A DNA stretch of 64,000 nucleotides, taken from assembly GCA_963677395.2 (NCBI GenBank), contig OY781965.2, forward strand, positions 2,604,001 through 2,668,000. Reading direction: 5' to 3'. The notes under the pieces were generated by a model that saw only the letters and a program-made list of their open reading frames with translations, did no database searches and was not told where the DNA came from. The position numbers were made by a program, and so were the translations under genes. Shown piece by piece: positions 53,127 to 63,500 of the stretch. The DNA comes from G963667975 sp963677395 (GTDB lineage Bacteria; Bacteroidota; Bacteroidia; Bacteroidales; G963667975). Numbering within the stretch: position 1 is the first letter of the stretch; each line of letters starts with the position of its first letter.

Positions 53127-53801
53127 ATAGATTAGGGACTCAAAAAATCATCTTCATATGAGCATTCTTTTTCTCGTAATGATAAATGTAAAACAATATA
53201 CACTTATTCTGTCTAAACTGAATAATCTTGTCAAACGAAACTAAATACCAAACTTATAGTGCTATAATTGTCAAATCACATTCAACAAAATATTATGTTT
53301 CTGAATACAAAAGGGAACAACAAACTCACAGATACTTCCTAAATTCAAATATAAATCAGATATGCAAAGCTTCGCCCCGTCAGTCACATTTGAAACTAAA
53401 ATATATAATTAATCAATATATTTTAAAACAATAAGATAGTAATATGATTTATCAACAATATTTACGATTGTAAATATACACAATATTTATTATTAGTATT
53501 CAATAAAATGACACTTGAAAATGAATTTAATTACAAACATCTGATTATCATATTATTGAAAATACAAAAAAATCACATGAGTGTATTTTTTAACAGTGCT
53601 AAATGCCAAACCTTCTAATGTTCCCAGATATCCAGCGCGACGAAATCTCGTAGTCTATCTAGGTTGAGGCTAAAACAACTAATAAAAGTCACTCTATCTA
53701 AGCTGCAATTAATTCTTTTAAAGAACCCAAATCCAGCCTCAAAACAAAAAAACAGGTTTTACGTTTATTGGAGCAGTTTATGTTTCAAATCCGGCGTTCA
53801 A
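53127..53801. other. AT-rich gap without a gene
   Basis: About 675 bases, very rich in A and T, with many stops in all frames. A TTG at 53664 lies in frame with the metallophosphoesterase and would add 46 basic residues, but no ribosome site or conserved sequence supports it. No repeat or RNA gene was recognised. Confidence 0.45.
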
Positions 53802-54962
53802 ATGTCACATCTCAAACTTATGATTTTCTATCTTGTCTTCTTCGGGATCTATTTTTCGGGGAATTTGTATGTATTTATCCGTGGGTGGCAGGCTTTACCT
53901 GGTCTCTCAGCAGTCCGACTTGCCTATAGCCTGCTCTTCTGGCTTTTGGCAATCAGCTTTATGATATCGCGGCTTACGGGCAAAGAAAATTACTTTGGAA
54001 TTCATCATGTTTCAACCTGGATTGGCTCATACTGGCTGATAACGGTACTTTATTTTTTCTTTGTAGTTTTTATCATTGATATTGTACGTCTTGCAAATAT
54101 TCCCTTTCATTTTCTTCCCGAATCAGACTCATTTGCCTACGCACAACTAAAATCATGGACGTTTATAGGTATTGTTACAACTGTTTGCCTATTAGTTACT
54201 GCTGGAAGCTATAATGCCCGTCAAATAAAAATTAATCGTATCCAACTTAAAATCAGTAAAGAAGGTGGTAAATTTTCAAAACTTCGAATTGCTATGGCCT
54301 CGGACATTCATCTGGGAACCCTTATTCATGACCGACGATTGTCTCAACTTGTGCAAACCATTAATCAGGAAAAACCAGATATCATTTTATTCCCGGGAGA
54401 TATTCTGGATGAAGAACTTTCACCAATTATCCGCGAAGATATAGGGAAGCCCCTTCGAAACTTAAACGCACCACTGGGAATATGGGCAGTACCTGGAAAC
54501 CACGAATATATCGGGAACTACGAACGTGCTTCCGCATATCTCAAAACACTCAATATCAACTTATTGAAAGACAGTTCCGCACTTATACACAACTCGTTCT
54601 ATCTGCTAGGCAGAGATGACCGCGACGCATCGCGTTTTAACGGTATCCAACGGAAAGAGTTAAAAGAATTGATGTATAACATTGATCTGAGTAAGCCGAT
54701 AATTCTTTTGAATCACCAGCCCTATAACCTTCAGGAATCCGTTGACAATAAGATAGATTTACAACTTTCTGGTCATACACATCACGGACAATTCTGGCCT
54801 TTTAACCTACTCACTTCCCGTATTTTTGAAGTAAGCCAAGGTTACTTGCAAAAAGGCAATTTTCAGATTTATGTTTCAACTGGTTTTGGAACCTGGGGTC
54901 CTCCTGTTCGATTAGGCAATCATCCGGAAATTGTGATTCTGGAGATTGATTTTGTTCATTAA
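53802..54962 (+). CDS. Membrane-anchored metallophosphoesterase
   Basis: 386 residues from ATG at 53802. Four hydrophobic segments (about 5-28, 38-60, 75-100, 125-145) are followed by a calcineurin-like domain (about 160-386): ASDIHLGT, FPGDILDE, VPGNHEYIG, LNHQP and SGHTHHGQFWP, the full set of metal ligands. The active domain follows the last helix; YkuE/YaeI-like relatives act on lipid-linked phosphates at the membrane. Substrate here unknown. The C-terminus ends GFGTWGPPVRLGNHPEIVILEI as in the family. Confidence 0.88.
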   Translation: MSHLKLMIFYLVFFGIYFSGNLYVFIRGWQALPGLSAVRLAYSLLFWLLAISFMISRLTGKENYFGIHHVSTWIGSYWLITVLYFFFVVFIIDIVRLANIPFHFLPESDSFAYAQLKSWTFIGIVTTVCLLVTAGSYNARQIKINRIQLKISKEGGKFSKLRIAMASDIHLGTLIHDRRLSQLVQTINQEKPDIILFPGDILDEELSPIIREDIGKPLRNLNAPLGIWAVPGNHEYIGNYERASAYLKTLNINLLKDSSALIHNSFYLLGRDDRDASRFNGIQRKELKELMYNIDLSKPIILLNHQPYNLQESVDNKIDLQLSGHTHHGQFWPFNLLTSRIFEVSQGYLQKGNFQIYVSTGFGTWGPPVRLGNHPEIVILEIDFVH

Positions 54963-55295
54963 TATAACACCTCATTTTCAGCTCATCATACAAGGGCATA
55001 GTGCAGATTCCACAATTAAAAATACTCATAAACAAGTTGATAAACAGAATATTGACTTTCTAACAAAGGTTTTTCAGGCATTCATAGAGTTTCTGATAAT
55101 AAATTTTCTCTTGAAATCAATAATATTGAACTCAAAATGACTTGACACGAATGGGCAAATCAATCAGTATTGAGTATCAAAGTCCAAGCCAAAATTTAGA
55201 AAAAATGCACACCTAAATGGTTTTAAATTGATTAAATATCAACAAGATGCAACCAAACAGTCTTTTTTGTTGTCTCTTTGTTTTATTGACAATTT
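54963..55295. other. Gap without a gene
   Basis: About 330 AT-rich bases between two plus-strand genes. A weak TCTCTTTG (55273-55280), 16 bases before the next ATG, could be a -7 element. Nothing else is seen. Confidence 0.35.
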
Positions 55296-57311
55296 ATGAA
55301 ACGCATATTTATTTTTATAACCATTTTGCTTTTGCAAACAATCGCTATTTGTCAGGATAGCTGGCAAAAAAGCATTGATAACTACTCTCCTTTCGGATAC
55401 AATTTCATCGAAAAAGCTGACAGTAATGGCTGGTATCTGGTATCAGGCTCAAAATCATACAGTAATGCACAATCAAAAGGGGAAATTATTATTTCCCGTT
55501 ACGATAAATGCGGGAATGTAAGATGGAGTTACCGCTATGCAAACGATACAGTTTCGATAAGGATTAGCGATGTTCTTAAAGACAATGCGGGAAATATTGT
55601 AATTACTGGATATTATTACTTTTCGCCCGATTACACGCAAGGGCATATCTTTGTAATGAAGGCAAATGCTCAGGGTGCTATCCTGTGGTACAAGCATTAC
55701 GATATAGATGGAATAGGTTATCCTTACTCTATTGGGCAAATGAAGGATGGAAGCTACTTTGTATTTTACATGTATGATAAGGTTCCTGCGATCACTCCCT
55801 TTAACTGTATTCTGAAAATAAATCAAAGTGGAAATATAATCTGGAATAAAGGCTATTATTTGAATCCAATCTGGGGCTCTGCCATTGCAACCTCCGATGG
55901 TGGAATTCTGGTTCAAAGTGGTCATTTATTTTACAAGCTCAATTCAACAGGAAATATTCTTTGGTCTAATATCTACTTGGGTATTTATTATTGTTCGAAA
56001 CCAATTGAAGTAAACGGGAATTACATCTTTGCACAATACCCGGCTTCTTCGTCAACAGATAGTTTATGCTACCTGTTTTCCCTTACGTCAAACGGTACTT
56101 TAGGATTTACATCACAAGCGTTTAATGGAAGTTCAGTTAAGGATATTATCCGCTTAAGTAACGGAAATGCATTGGTTTATGGAACCGTATTTGTAAATCC
56201 AGGGCATCTTAACCAAGTTTGCCTTACTGAAATTAACAGCACTGGTATTATTCAAGATCAGAAAATCATACAATCAACAAACCTTGTTCAATCATCGTTT
56301 AGTGGTTCAGTTTGTGAATTAAACAATCATACATTGATAATGACAAGTGCCATTCAAAATGCAACACCTCATCCTTATCAAAATTCTCTTACAATTTCAA
56401 AAAGTCGCAACCTGACTGATTTTGGTTGTACAGTTCCTTTTTCAGGAATTCTTACACAAACTCCTGTCAATACTGTTATGGCTCCCGGATCGTTGGCAAA
56501 TGGATTTACGCCAACAGATATCAACATCCCCTATATCCGAACTGCAATTCAGACAAGCCATACAATCAGTTGTTTTGTTGCCGATACCAATAAAATCAAT
56601 CTCGGAAACGACACAACACTTTGTAATGGAAAAAGCATGATTTTGAATGCCAATATCGGAAATGCGTACTCATATTTATGGTCAACCGGAGCTACAACGC
56701 CTTCTATCACAGTTAATCAACCCGGGACATATTGGGTAAAAGCATTTATCTGCGATACCATTTATGATACCATTCAGATTCATTATTCTGCTCCTTTGAT
56801 ACTTAATTTTCAGGTTTCTCCCTTATTAACGAAAACCCTTATTCCGGTTAACTTCAATAATTACACCTCTCCTATTTCTTTTGTTCAGTGGAACACAGGA
56901 GATGGGAATATATTCAACATCAATAATTTCCAGCACGCTTACGCAGAAGGAGGAATTTACAACGTAATTCTCACTGTAAAAGACACCAATAACTGTAGTT
57001 ATTCTGCTTCACTAAATGTTGTGGTTGATGAATACACCTTTTATATTCCCAATAGTTTTACACCGAATGGAGATGGATTAAACGATGAATTTAAACCCTT
57101 AGGAACTGGTATAGAAGAGTGGAAGTTAATAATTTACAATCGTTGGGGAGAAGAAGTTTTCGAAGGAAAAGATATTGGTTGGGATGGATTACTCCGTGGA
57201 AGCACTCCTGCACCAGAAGGGGTTTATTCATACCTTATTGAGCTTAAAAATGCAATTGGAGCGCGTTCAATCCGAAAAGGAAATCTGACCCTTATACGGA
57301 GTAACAGATAG
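55296..57311 (+). CDS. Secreted protein with PKD domain and T9SS type B (gliding-motility-type) C-terminal domain
   Basis: 671 residues; signal peptide ending IAICQ (about residue 19). Residues 20-430 are a repeat-rich region of the form GNIVWxK / DGGxLV, suggestive of a beta-propeller (ISRYDKCGNVRWSYRY, LKINQSGNIIWNKGYY, YKLNSTGNILWSNIY). About 440-500 has LGNDTTLCNGKSMILNA and YLWSTGATTPSITV (Ig-like), then a PKD domain (about 500-578, VQWNTGDG, YNVILTVKDTNN). The last 92 residues are the type B sorting domain: YIPNSFTPNGDGLNDEF, YNRWGEEVFEG and APEGVYSYLIE. It is exported by the T9SS and probably displayed on the surface. Confidence 0.92.
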   Translation: MKRIFIFITILLLQTIAICQDSWQKSIDNYSPFGYNFIEKADSNGWYLVSGSKSYSNAQSKGEIIISRYDKCGNVRWSYRYANDTVSIRISDVLKDNAGNIVITGYYYFSPDYTQGHIFVMKANAQGAILWYKHYDIDGIGYPYSIGQMKDGSYFVFYMYDKVPAITPFNCILKINQSGNIIWNKGYYLNPIWGSAIATSDGGILVQSGHLFYKLNSTGNILWSNIYLGIYYCSKPIEVNGNYIFAQYPASSSTDSLCYLFSLTSNGTLGFTSQAFNGSSVKDIIRLSNGNALVYGTVFVNPGHLNQVCLTEINSTGIIQDQKIIQSTNLVQSSFSGSVCELNNHTLIMTSAIQNATPHPYQNSLTISKSRNLTDFGCTVPFSGILTQTPVNTVMAPGSLANGFTPTDINIPYIRTAIQTSHTISCFVADTNKINLGNDTTLCNGKSMILNANIGNAYSYLWSTGATTPSITVNQPGTYWVKAFICDTIYDTIQIHYSAPLILNFQVSPLLTKTLIPVNFNNYTSPISFVQWNTGDGNIFNINNFQHAYAEGGIYNVILTVKDTNNCSYSASLNVVVDEYTFYIPNSFTPNGDGLNDEFKPLGTGIEEWKLIIYNRWGEEVFEGKDIGWDGLLRGSTPAPEGVYSYLIELKNAIGARSIRKGNLTLIRSNR

Positions 57312-57315
57312 ATTT

Positions 57316-57981
57316 TCAAAATTTTACCGCACGTATTATTTCACGTTTTCCTTTTGGTCCCGGGATTTTTTCAATGGAAAAACCCGCTGATTTTAAGGCT
57401 CGTTTCACATCGCCTTTGCAGCTATACGTTACCAAAATTGCTCCGGATTTGCATGCTTTGTAAATATTCTGAAACACTTCTTCACTCCATAAATCAGGTT
57501 GAACATCAGGCCCAAAGGCATCAAAATAGATTAAATCGAAACTGTTTTCAGGAAGAACAACCTCTAATATTGATGCTTCCTGCTTAAAAAACTCAAAACT
57601 TACATTAATCTGATGTTTTTCATTCCAGGAAAATTCGTGCAACATTCTAAAAATCCTAAAATCTGTATCATCTTTATCTGCATAGTTTAATAGAGAAACA
57701 ATTTCATCATTTAGCGGAAATGCTTCCAGTGTTGAATAGTTTATCTTCAGATTGTTCTTCTGAGCTTCTTGATACGTTAACAAAGCATTTAAACCAGTGC
57801 CAAACCCCATTTCAAAAATCGAAATTGTTGACGTAAGCTTCATCACCTCATACAATCCACTTTGAATAAACACGTGGAGTGATTCATTTTTGGCACCATA
57901 ACGAGAATGATAGTTTTCGTTTAATTCGGGCAGATAAAGCGTATGACTGCCATCTTCTGTAATAATAAATTGATGAGGCAT
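57316..57981 (-). CDS. mnmD: tRNA 5-methylaminomethyl-2-thiouridine methyltransferase, MnmD form
   Basis: 221 residues. It methylates the nm5s2U34 wobble base using SAM. Only the methyltransferase half of MnmC is present; the FAD oxidase half is absent, which is the normal MnmD form outside gammaproteobacteria. Motifs: DGSHTLYLPELNENYHSRYGA at the start, the SAM loop FEMGFGTGLNALLTY (about 56-70), DLIYFDAFGPDVQPDLW with the catalytic Asp-Ala-Phe, VTYSCKGDVKRAL and PGPKGKREIIRA. Its ATG lies 2 bases after the stop of the lipoprotein gene, so they form an operon. Confidence 0.95.
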   Translation of the reverse strand: MPHQFIITEDGSHTLYLPELNENYHSRYGAKNESLHVFIQSGLYEVMKLTSTISIFEMGFGTGLNALLTYQEAQKNNLKINYSTLEAFPLNDEIVSLLNYADKDDTDFRIFRMLHEFSWNEKHQINVSFEFFKQEASILEVVLPENSFDLIYFDAFGPDVQPDLWSEEVFQNIYKACKSGAILVTYSCKGDVKRALKSAGFSIEKIPGPKGKREIIRAVKF

Positions 57982-57983
57982 AA

Positions 57984-59288
57984 CTATTTGTTATATAGGA
58001 GCATTACATTCGTGATTGCATGCGGAAGCGTAATTGTACCAAGGCTTTGACCAAACGGATACCTGTACAGTTTAATCAGATTTCCCTCCGCACAATAAAC
58101 AACCTGATTCACAGAATCAAAAACCATATCTGTGGTCGAAATATTTTGAGCAAACGGAGTTAAACTGTTGATATTTGCCTGATACCAGTAAATTATATTC
58201 GCGATAGAAACAAGATAATTCTGGTTACCTGCATCCACTACTGCATTGAGTTTCCCAGTTGGCAATGTTCGTACACTGGAAAACAAGTTTGAAAAAGTTG
58301 AATAGGTTTTCAAAATAGCCTGATCATTCAAATCATTACCCCACATCCAACTGATGTTGTTCTCTTTCGGAAAGAAAGAAACAACAGAGTAAGGCATGGT
58401 TTGCGATTGCAAAAATCCTCCCGTTTGGTAATGAAAAACATAGATATCATGATTTTCATGTTGTGGCAATTTTGTATCAACCAGTAAAAAATTGCCATTC
58501 TTTCCTGATTCAAAAGCAGGTTGACTTACCGGAGGATTATAACCGGAAATAATACTGCCTAAATGAGAATACTTCCGGATATTTCCATTCGTAAATGAGA
58601 CAATATATTCGTTTTCAATACAGTTTACAGCCTCAAAACTATGAAAAGACGACGATGCATAGGGCGGTAAATTCCACTCAAAATCGTTCTGATTAAAATC
58701 AAAAACCTTCACTCCTCCTTCGGTTTTTCCGGCAATCATCATTTGTTGATGATATGAATTTACAACAGAAACAGCTTCGTTGCCATTAAAGGTGAATAAC
58801 AAGCCTTGATGACCACTCGTATCAATCTGATATACAGGAGCTGAATTCACATTTTCTTCGGTTACAACAATAATACTTTTGAGAGCTTTTTTCAATCCTT
58901 CAATATTGACTTCCCGGTATAATGTTGCTTCATTTATACCATCAGAAGCTTTTACCTGAAGATAATAACTACCACTCTCCAGATGAATATTATCCACAAT
59001 ATAATCGTCCTGAATATGAATGCTTCTTTGTAATAATTGAATACTCATTGCATTCATTACCGGAACAAATGAATCGTTAACCAAAACAATTGATACGGAT
59101 GTCAGGTTCTGATCATCCGAAACTTCAATATCAAGCGGAATAGAATCCTGGCATGAAAAATATTGATTTTCGAAAGGCTGATTTATCGAAATTGAAGGCA
59201 ATTGGCTGTCTTCATCTTTCGAACAGGCTACCGTAACTATGATTGTAAGTGCAGCAACTAAAATGAAGAAGAAAATATTTTGCTTCAT
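57984..59288 (-). CDS. Lipoprotein with Ig-like domain and beta-propeller
   Basis: 434 residues from ATG at 59288; the GTG three codons upstream is less likely. Lipobox TVAC, then SKDED, an acidic run that matches the Bacteroidota lipoprotein export signal for surface display. Residues about 30-125 form an Ig-like domain (PSISINQPFENQYF, SGSYYLQVKASDG). The rest contains repeated strands such as FTFNGNEAVSVVNSYHQQMMIAG and KYSHLGSIISGY, likely a propeller. No family assigned. It lies between the NadR-like and mnmD genes with 18- and 2-base gaps. Confidence 0.8.
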   Translation of the reverse strand: MKQNIFFFILVAALTIIVTVACSKDEDSQLPSISINQPFENQYFSCQDSIPLDIEVSDDQNLTSVSIVLVNDSFVPVMNAMSIQLLQRSIHIQDDYIVDNIHLESGSYYLQVKASDGINEATLYREVNIEGLKKALKSIIVVTEENVNSAPVYQIDTSGHQGLLFTFNGNEAVSVVNSYHQQMMIAGKTEGGVKVFDFNQNDFEWNLPPYASSSFHSFEAVNCIENEYIVSFTNGNIRKYSHLGSIISGYNPPVSQPAFESGKNGNFLLVDTKLPQHENHDIYVFHYQTGGFLQSQTMPYSVVSFFPKENNISWMWGNDLNDQAILKTYSTFSNLFSSVRTLPTGKLNAVVDAGNQNYLVSIANIIYWYQANINSLTPFAQNISTTDMVFDSVNQVVYCAEGNLIKLYRYPFGQSLGTITLPHAITNVMLLYNK

Positions 59289-59306
59289 CAATGTCACATT
59301 TGAATG

Positions 59307-59831
59307 TTAAACGTTGATTTTAACCAAATGTTTTTCAATAGCTTTCAACGCATTTTGAAAACGTTTTTTTCCACTTCCCCTAATCACTTCAAATGAAAAT
59401 TTTCCAGAACTCAATTCGCGGTAATACATATCGAACAAGATATTACGATCATCCGGATTTTCACGTTGAGGATCAAATTCCCATGGTAAATCTATATCAC
59501 ACAATAACAATAAATTATATCTAGTTACCGAAAGTTGGTCTTTAATCCACTGATGACATTTTTGATAATGAAAATCGCACCAGACTTTCGTAACCAAAAG
59601 CTCTGTGTCACAAATCAGATAATCGGTACATCGTAAAGCTGTCTCATCTTCCAGTTTTAGTTGTCCTTGTGCAATTTGAAGTATGTCATCATATTCATAA
59701 TGACGATTTAACGTTTCCAGATATTCGCGGGCATATTCAGGCACCCATAATGTATTGAAATGAGAGGCAAGTTTTTGAGCCAGTGCACTTTTCCCGGTTG
59801 ATTCCGGTCCGGTAATTGCAATTTTTATCAA
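59307..59831 (-). CDS. NadR-like ATP-binding protein (ribosylnicotinamide kinase type)
   Basis: 174 residues with a TTG start at 59831. The frame is open for 36 more codons upstream, but those residues (Cys-rich, KLVLCCCKF) do not fit and would overlap the divergent thioesterase. P-loop GPESTGKSA sits at residues 8-16, then WVPEYAREYLE, IAQGQLKLE and YLICDTELLVTKVWCDF. These are blocks of the C-terminal kinase domain of NadR, which phosphorylates nicotinamide riboside in NAD salvage. The adenylyltransferase half is absent. It is the first gene of the unit with the lipoprotein and mnmD. Confidence 0.87.
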   Translation of the reverse strand: MIKIAITGPESTGKSALAQKLASHFNTLWVPEYAREYLETLNRHYEYDDILQIAQGQLKLEDETALRCTDYLICDTELLVTKVWCDFHYQKCHQWIKDQLSVTRYNLLLLCDIDLPWEFDPQRENPDDRNILFDMYYRELSSGKFSFEVIRGSGKKRFQNALKAIEKHLVKINV

Positions 59832-59922
59832 AGCTGTACAATTTAACAGGGCAAAAGTACCTTTTTTCGTGCTGATTATTGAGAATTCACGAAATTTGCA
59901 ACAACATAAAACCAGCTTCGAA

Positions 59923-60405
59923 ATGCGTAAAATTACCAACGCTTACAATTCTATTCCAGGTTATCAGTGCTTTGGATGTTCTCAAAAAAATCCAATCGGA
60001 TTAAAAATGGAGTTTTATGAAGATGGCGAAGAAATTGTCTGTTTCTGGAATCCGGAAGAGAGATTTCAGGGTTTTCACGATACTTTGCATGGTGGCGTTA
60101 TTTCTACACTCATGGATGAAATGATGTTCTGGACTGTCGCAATTGTACTTAAAACCTCAGGGGTTACTTCTAAACTCGAAGTAAAATTTTCAAAACCCGT
60201 ATCGGTTTCGAAAGACAAATTAACCATGCGTGCACGAATTGTAAACGTTCGCCGTAATCTGGCAGAACTGGAGGCAGTAATGTATAATCAGGATAACGTT
60301 ATTTGTGCTTCGGCAAAATCAGTCTTCTTTACATTTAGCCCCGAGGTATCCAAAGAAAAGTTTTATTATCCGGGCATTGAAAAATTCTTTGTGGAAGAGA
60401 ATTGA
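59923..60405 (+). CDS. PaaI-type hotdog thioesterase
   Basis: 160 residues from ATG at 59923. Hotdog fold with the start YNSIPGYQCFGCSQKNPIGLKM, then the active-site loop FHDTLHGGVISTLMDEMMFW with the H-G-G and Asp/Glu pair, and TSKLEVKFSKPVSVSKDKLTMRARI. The CFGC-x3-N-P-x-GL motif is typical of the PaaI subgroup in Bacteroidota. It hydrolyses acyl-CoA thioesters; the acyl group is unknown. Divergent from the NadR-like gene with a 91-base gap between the two starts. Confidence 0.9.
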   Translation: MRKITNAYNSIPGYQCFGCSQKNPIGLKMEFYEDGEEIVCFWNPEERFQGFHDTLHGGVISTLMDEMMFWTVAIVLKTSGVTSKLEVKFSKPVSVSKDKLTMRARIVNVRRNLAELEAVMYNQDNVICASAKSVFFTFSPEVSKEKFYYPGIEKFFVEEN

Positions 60406-60549
60406 TTTACAATGTATTTCATTCATTTTTTATTTTACAGATAAAGCTACAAAGCAACGATTAAATCATCTAAACTTATTCATATTTCAATATTCTCATT
60501 TTGAATAAATTAACAATCTTAACTTTCAATCTAAATCGATTAAATAATG

Positions 60550-60557
60550 TACTTTTG
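60550..60557 (+). promoter_or_regulatory. -7 box upstream of the PNGase F-like gene
   Basis: TACTTTTG matches TAnnTTTG and lies 22 bases before the ATG; the -33 region (TTTC at 60524-60527) is weak. Confidence 0.45.
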
Positions 60558-60579
60558 CCGAACTTGAAAAGTTTGGAAT

Positions 60580-63500
60580 ATGAAAATGAGAATTGTCATT
60601 TTAGCATTACTGAGTTGTTGCGTTTTAAAAACAGGATTTGCCGGGCCAGGCGACACTACCTGGGTTCAAACATTTACTTTTAACTGGCCCAAACCATCAG
60701 GAATGGAACCTAAAAAAGGAACGTTCATCTTTCCTTCGTTTGCCGGGAAACGGTTTGAAAAGGTATTAATGTACTATACACTCAAATGTGATCCGTCGCA
60801 AAATCCTCAATGCGGTGAATGGGATTATCTTACATATACACATCTGTTTGAGCCAACCAGAAGGATGGATTCAGCACAATACACACAGGCAAAATATGTA
60901 TATTACAACTATCCGTCAGCTTCTGTTGACACATTTATATACAGGACTACTCCATCATGGAAATACAATCCTTACTTTCAACCATTCATAGTTCACAATA
61001 TTACAAATAGTTTTGATTCTATTACAATAGGAAATATCTCCACATCAACCAATTATTCCCTGCTTCAGGGAAACCCCGATGGGCGGATGCAATTTCTTTA
61101 CAAAGCAAGCGAGCTAATTTTAAATGGATTCAGCTCTGGAACAATCAACGGATTACAACTTTACGTCGGAAATATCATTTCACCTGTCACAATTCAAAAT
61201 TTGAAAGTCAGATTAAAACAAACGAATCTGGATACAATCAATATTCAGCAAAGTCTTTCAAATTTAGCCAACGTTTTTTGGCAAAATATTGAAATTCAAA
61301 ATAATGGATGGATTAAACTAGATTTCACACAAGACTTTCAATGGGATGGCATCTCAAATATTATTGTTGATATTTCATTTTCAAGCTCAAACGGCAATCC
61401 TCAAATTGCGTGCAATTCGAACACTACAAGTTCAATAAACTCCTCAAATGCTGATAATTATATAGGATTTGGACTAAATAACTTTGCGGAAATTCCGGTT
61501 CAAAGGTTTATGGATGCTGATTCGTCAATTACGATAATGTTTTGGTCTTATGGTGACAACGTATTACAACCTTTCAATGGGTCTGTTTTTGAAGGAATAA
61601 ATGCTGCAAAACAACGATTATTAAATACACATATTCCATGGGGAAATAGTCGGATTTATTGGGATGCAGGAAAAAACAGTTATGATAGAATTGACAAAGC
61701 TGCTTCAGGTAATGAATTCAAGGGACAATGGAATCATTGGGCATTTACGAAAAATTGTCAGACTGGTTCCATGAAAATTTATTGCAACGGCTCTTTATGG
61801 CATAGTGGAAACGGAAAAGTTAAACCAATGGACACAATTGCGCAATTTATTCTAGGCAAGGCTATTACATATCAAGATGGTGTTTATAAAGGATTTATCG
61901 ACGATTTTAGCATTTGGAGTAAAGAGCTATCTCAAACAAACATTAACCAATCTCTCAATGCCAGTATTTCAACCTTCCATCCCGACTATCAATCATTACT
62001 ATACAGTTATAATTTTGATGAAGGGACATCCAATATACTTCATGATTTGAGCGGAATTGCTATGCGTAATGCTAAATTAAAAGGAATTCAAAACTGGCAA
62101 TCATTTAAGGGTGCGCGTTTTAAAAACTTCACTAACGCCAATTACCGGCCTGTAATGGTTTTTGAAAGAGGTAATTATCTATCACACCTTGATTCAACAT
62201 TAACTATTGACTCTGTTCCAAATTTACCGGTCATGACTGTTGTTTATGGGAATCCTGCAATGCCTACCCAGGCAACAGACACTATATTTGTCTGGACTCC
62301 ATATTATCGCTATATATTTGATAATTACGGAAATAAAACAGACTCTGTTTTTGTAACAGGGAATGACACGCTATTTCAGCAAAATTATATTTACTACAGT
62401 ACTCCGTTTGAAATCATCAATAAGTGGGAATTAGGCAGATTTATCACTCCCTACGGAAATGGATTATCACTTGGCAACGGCTGGACCTGGATTTATGATG
62501 TAAGTGACTTTGTTCATTTACTGAAAGATACATTAATAATTCATGCAGGAAATTTCCAGGAGTTGCTCGATTTAAAATTTGCTTTTATTGAAGGAATTCC
62601 ATCCAGAGATGTATTAAGTATTCAAAATGTATGGCAAGGCAACTTTAGTCTTAGCACGTTTGATAATAATGTCGTGGCCAAAACTTATGCAATTGATACA
62701 GCTTCAAAAATGGTTAAATTGCGTACTACATTAACCGGGCATGGAATGGGTAGTACTCATAATTGCGCTGAATTCTGCCCCAACATGCATAAACTCAAGG
62801 TTAATGGAAGCCTTGCACGTGAATGGCAAATTCTGCAATCTTGCGCATCAAACCCTCTGTATCCTCAGGGAGGAACCTGGTTATATGACCGGGCTGCATG
62901 GTGTCCCGGAATGAAAGCTACAATGCAGGAATTTGAACTCGACACAGCTATTCATAATCAACAACTTACCATTGATTATGATATTGATTATGATCCCGAT
63001 GGAAATTATATTACGGAATCGCAACTGGTAACCTATACTGCTCCAAATTTTCAAACTGATGCTGCACTGGCAGAAATTATTGCACCCAATAAGTATGAGA
63101 TGCATACCCGATTTAATCCAATCTGTGGAAAACCAATTATCAAAATTAAAAACAATGGATCAAATCCATTAAGCTCTCTTCAGATTGAGTATGGCTTTGC
63201 AAATGGAATAATTTATAACTGGCAATGGAATGGGTTGCTAAAATATCTGGAAACAAGCGAAATAGAGTTACCAACTCCTGATTGGAGTGCTGTAACCGGC
63301 AACAGCTCTTCATTTTGGGCCAGAATAAAAAATCCCAATAATTCCACAGATCAGTATCCCTACAATGATCGACTCGAAGTGCAGTTCAATACGGTTAACG
63401 TGTACACATATAATAACTTACAATTCTATTTTGCAACAAACCATGCCCCTGATGAAACCACATGGAAACTAATGGATCAAAACGGAGCTATTATTGCAGA

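Noticed and set aside
53664..53801. TTG start for the metallophosphoesterase
   Set aside because: It adds 46 basic residues without family support; the ATG at 53802 sits directly before the first membrane helix.
59832..59939. Longer N-terminus of the NadR-like protein starting at 59939
   Set aside because: The added residues are Cys-rich and unlike the family, and they overlap the start of the divergent thioesterase.
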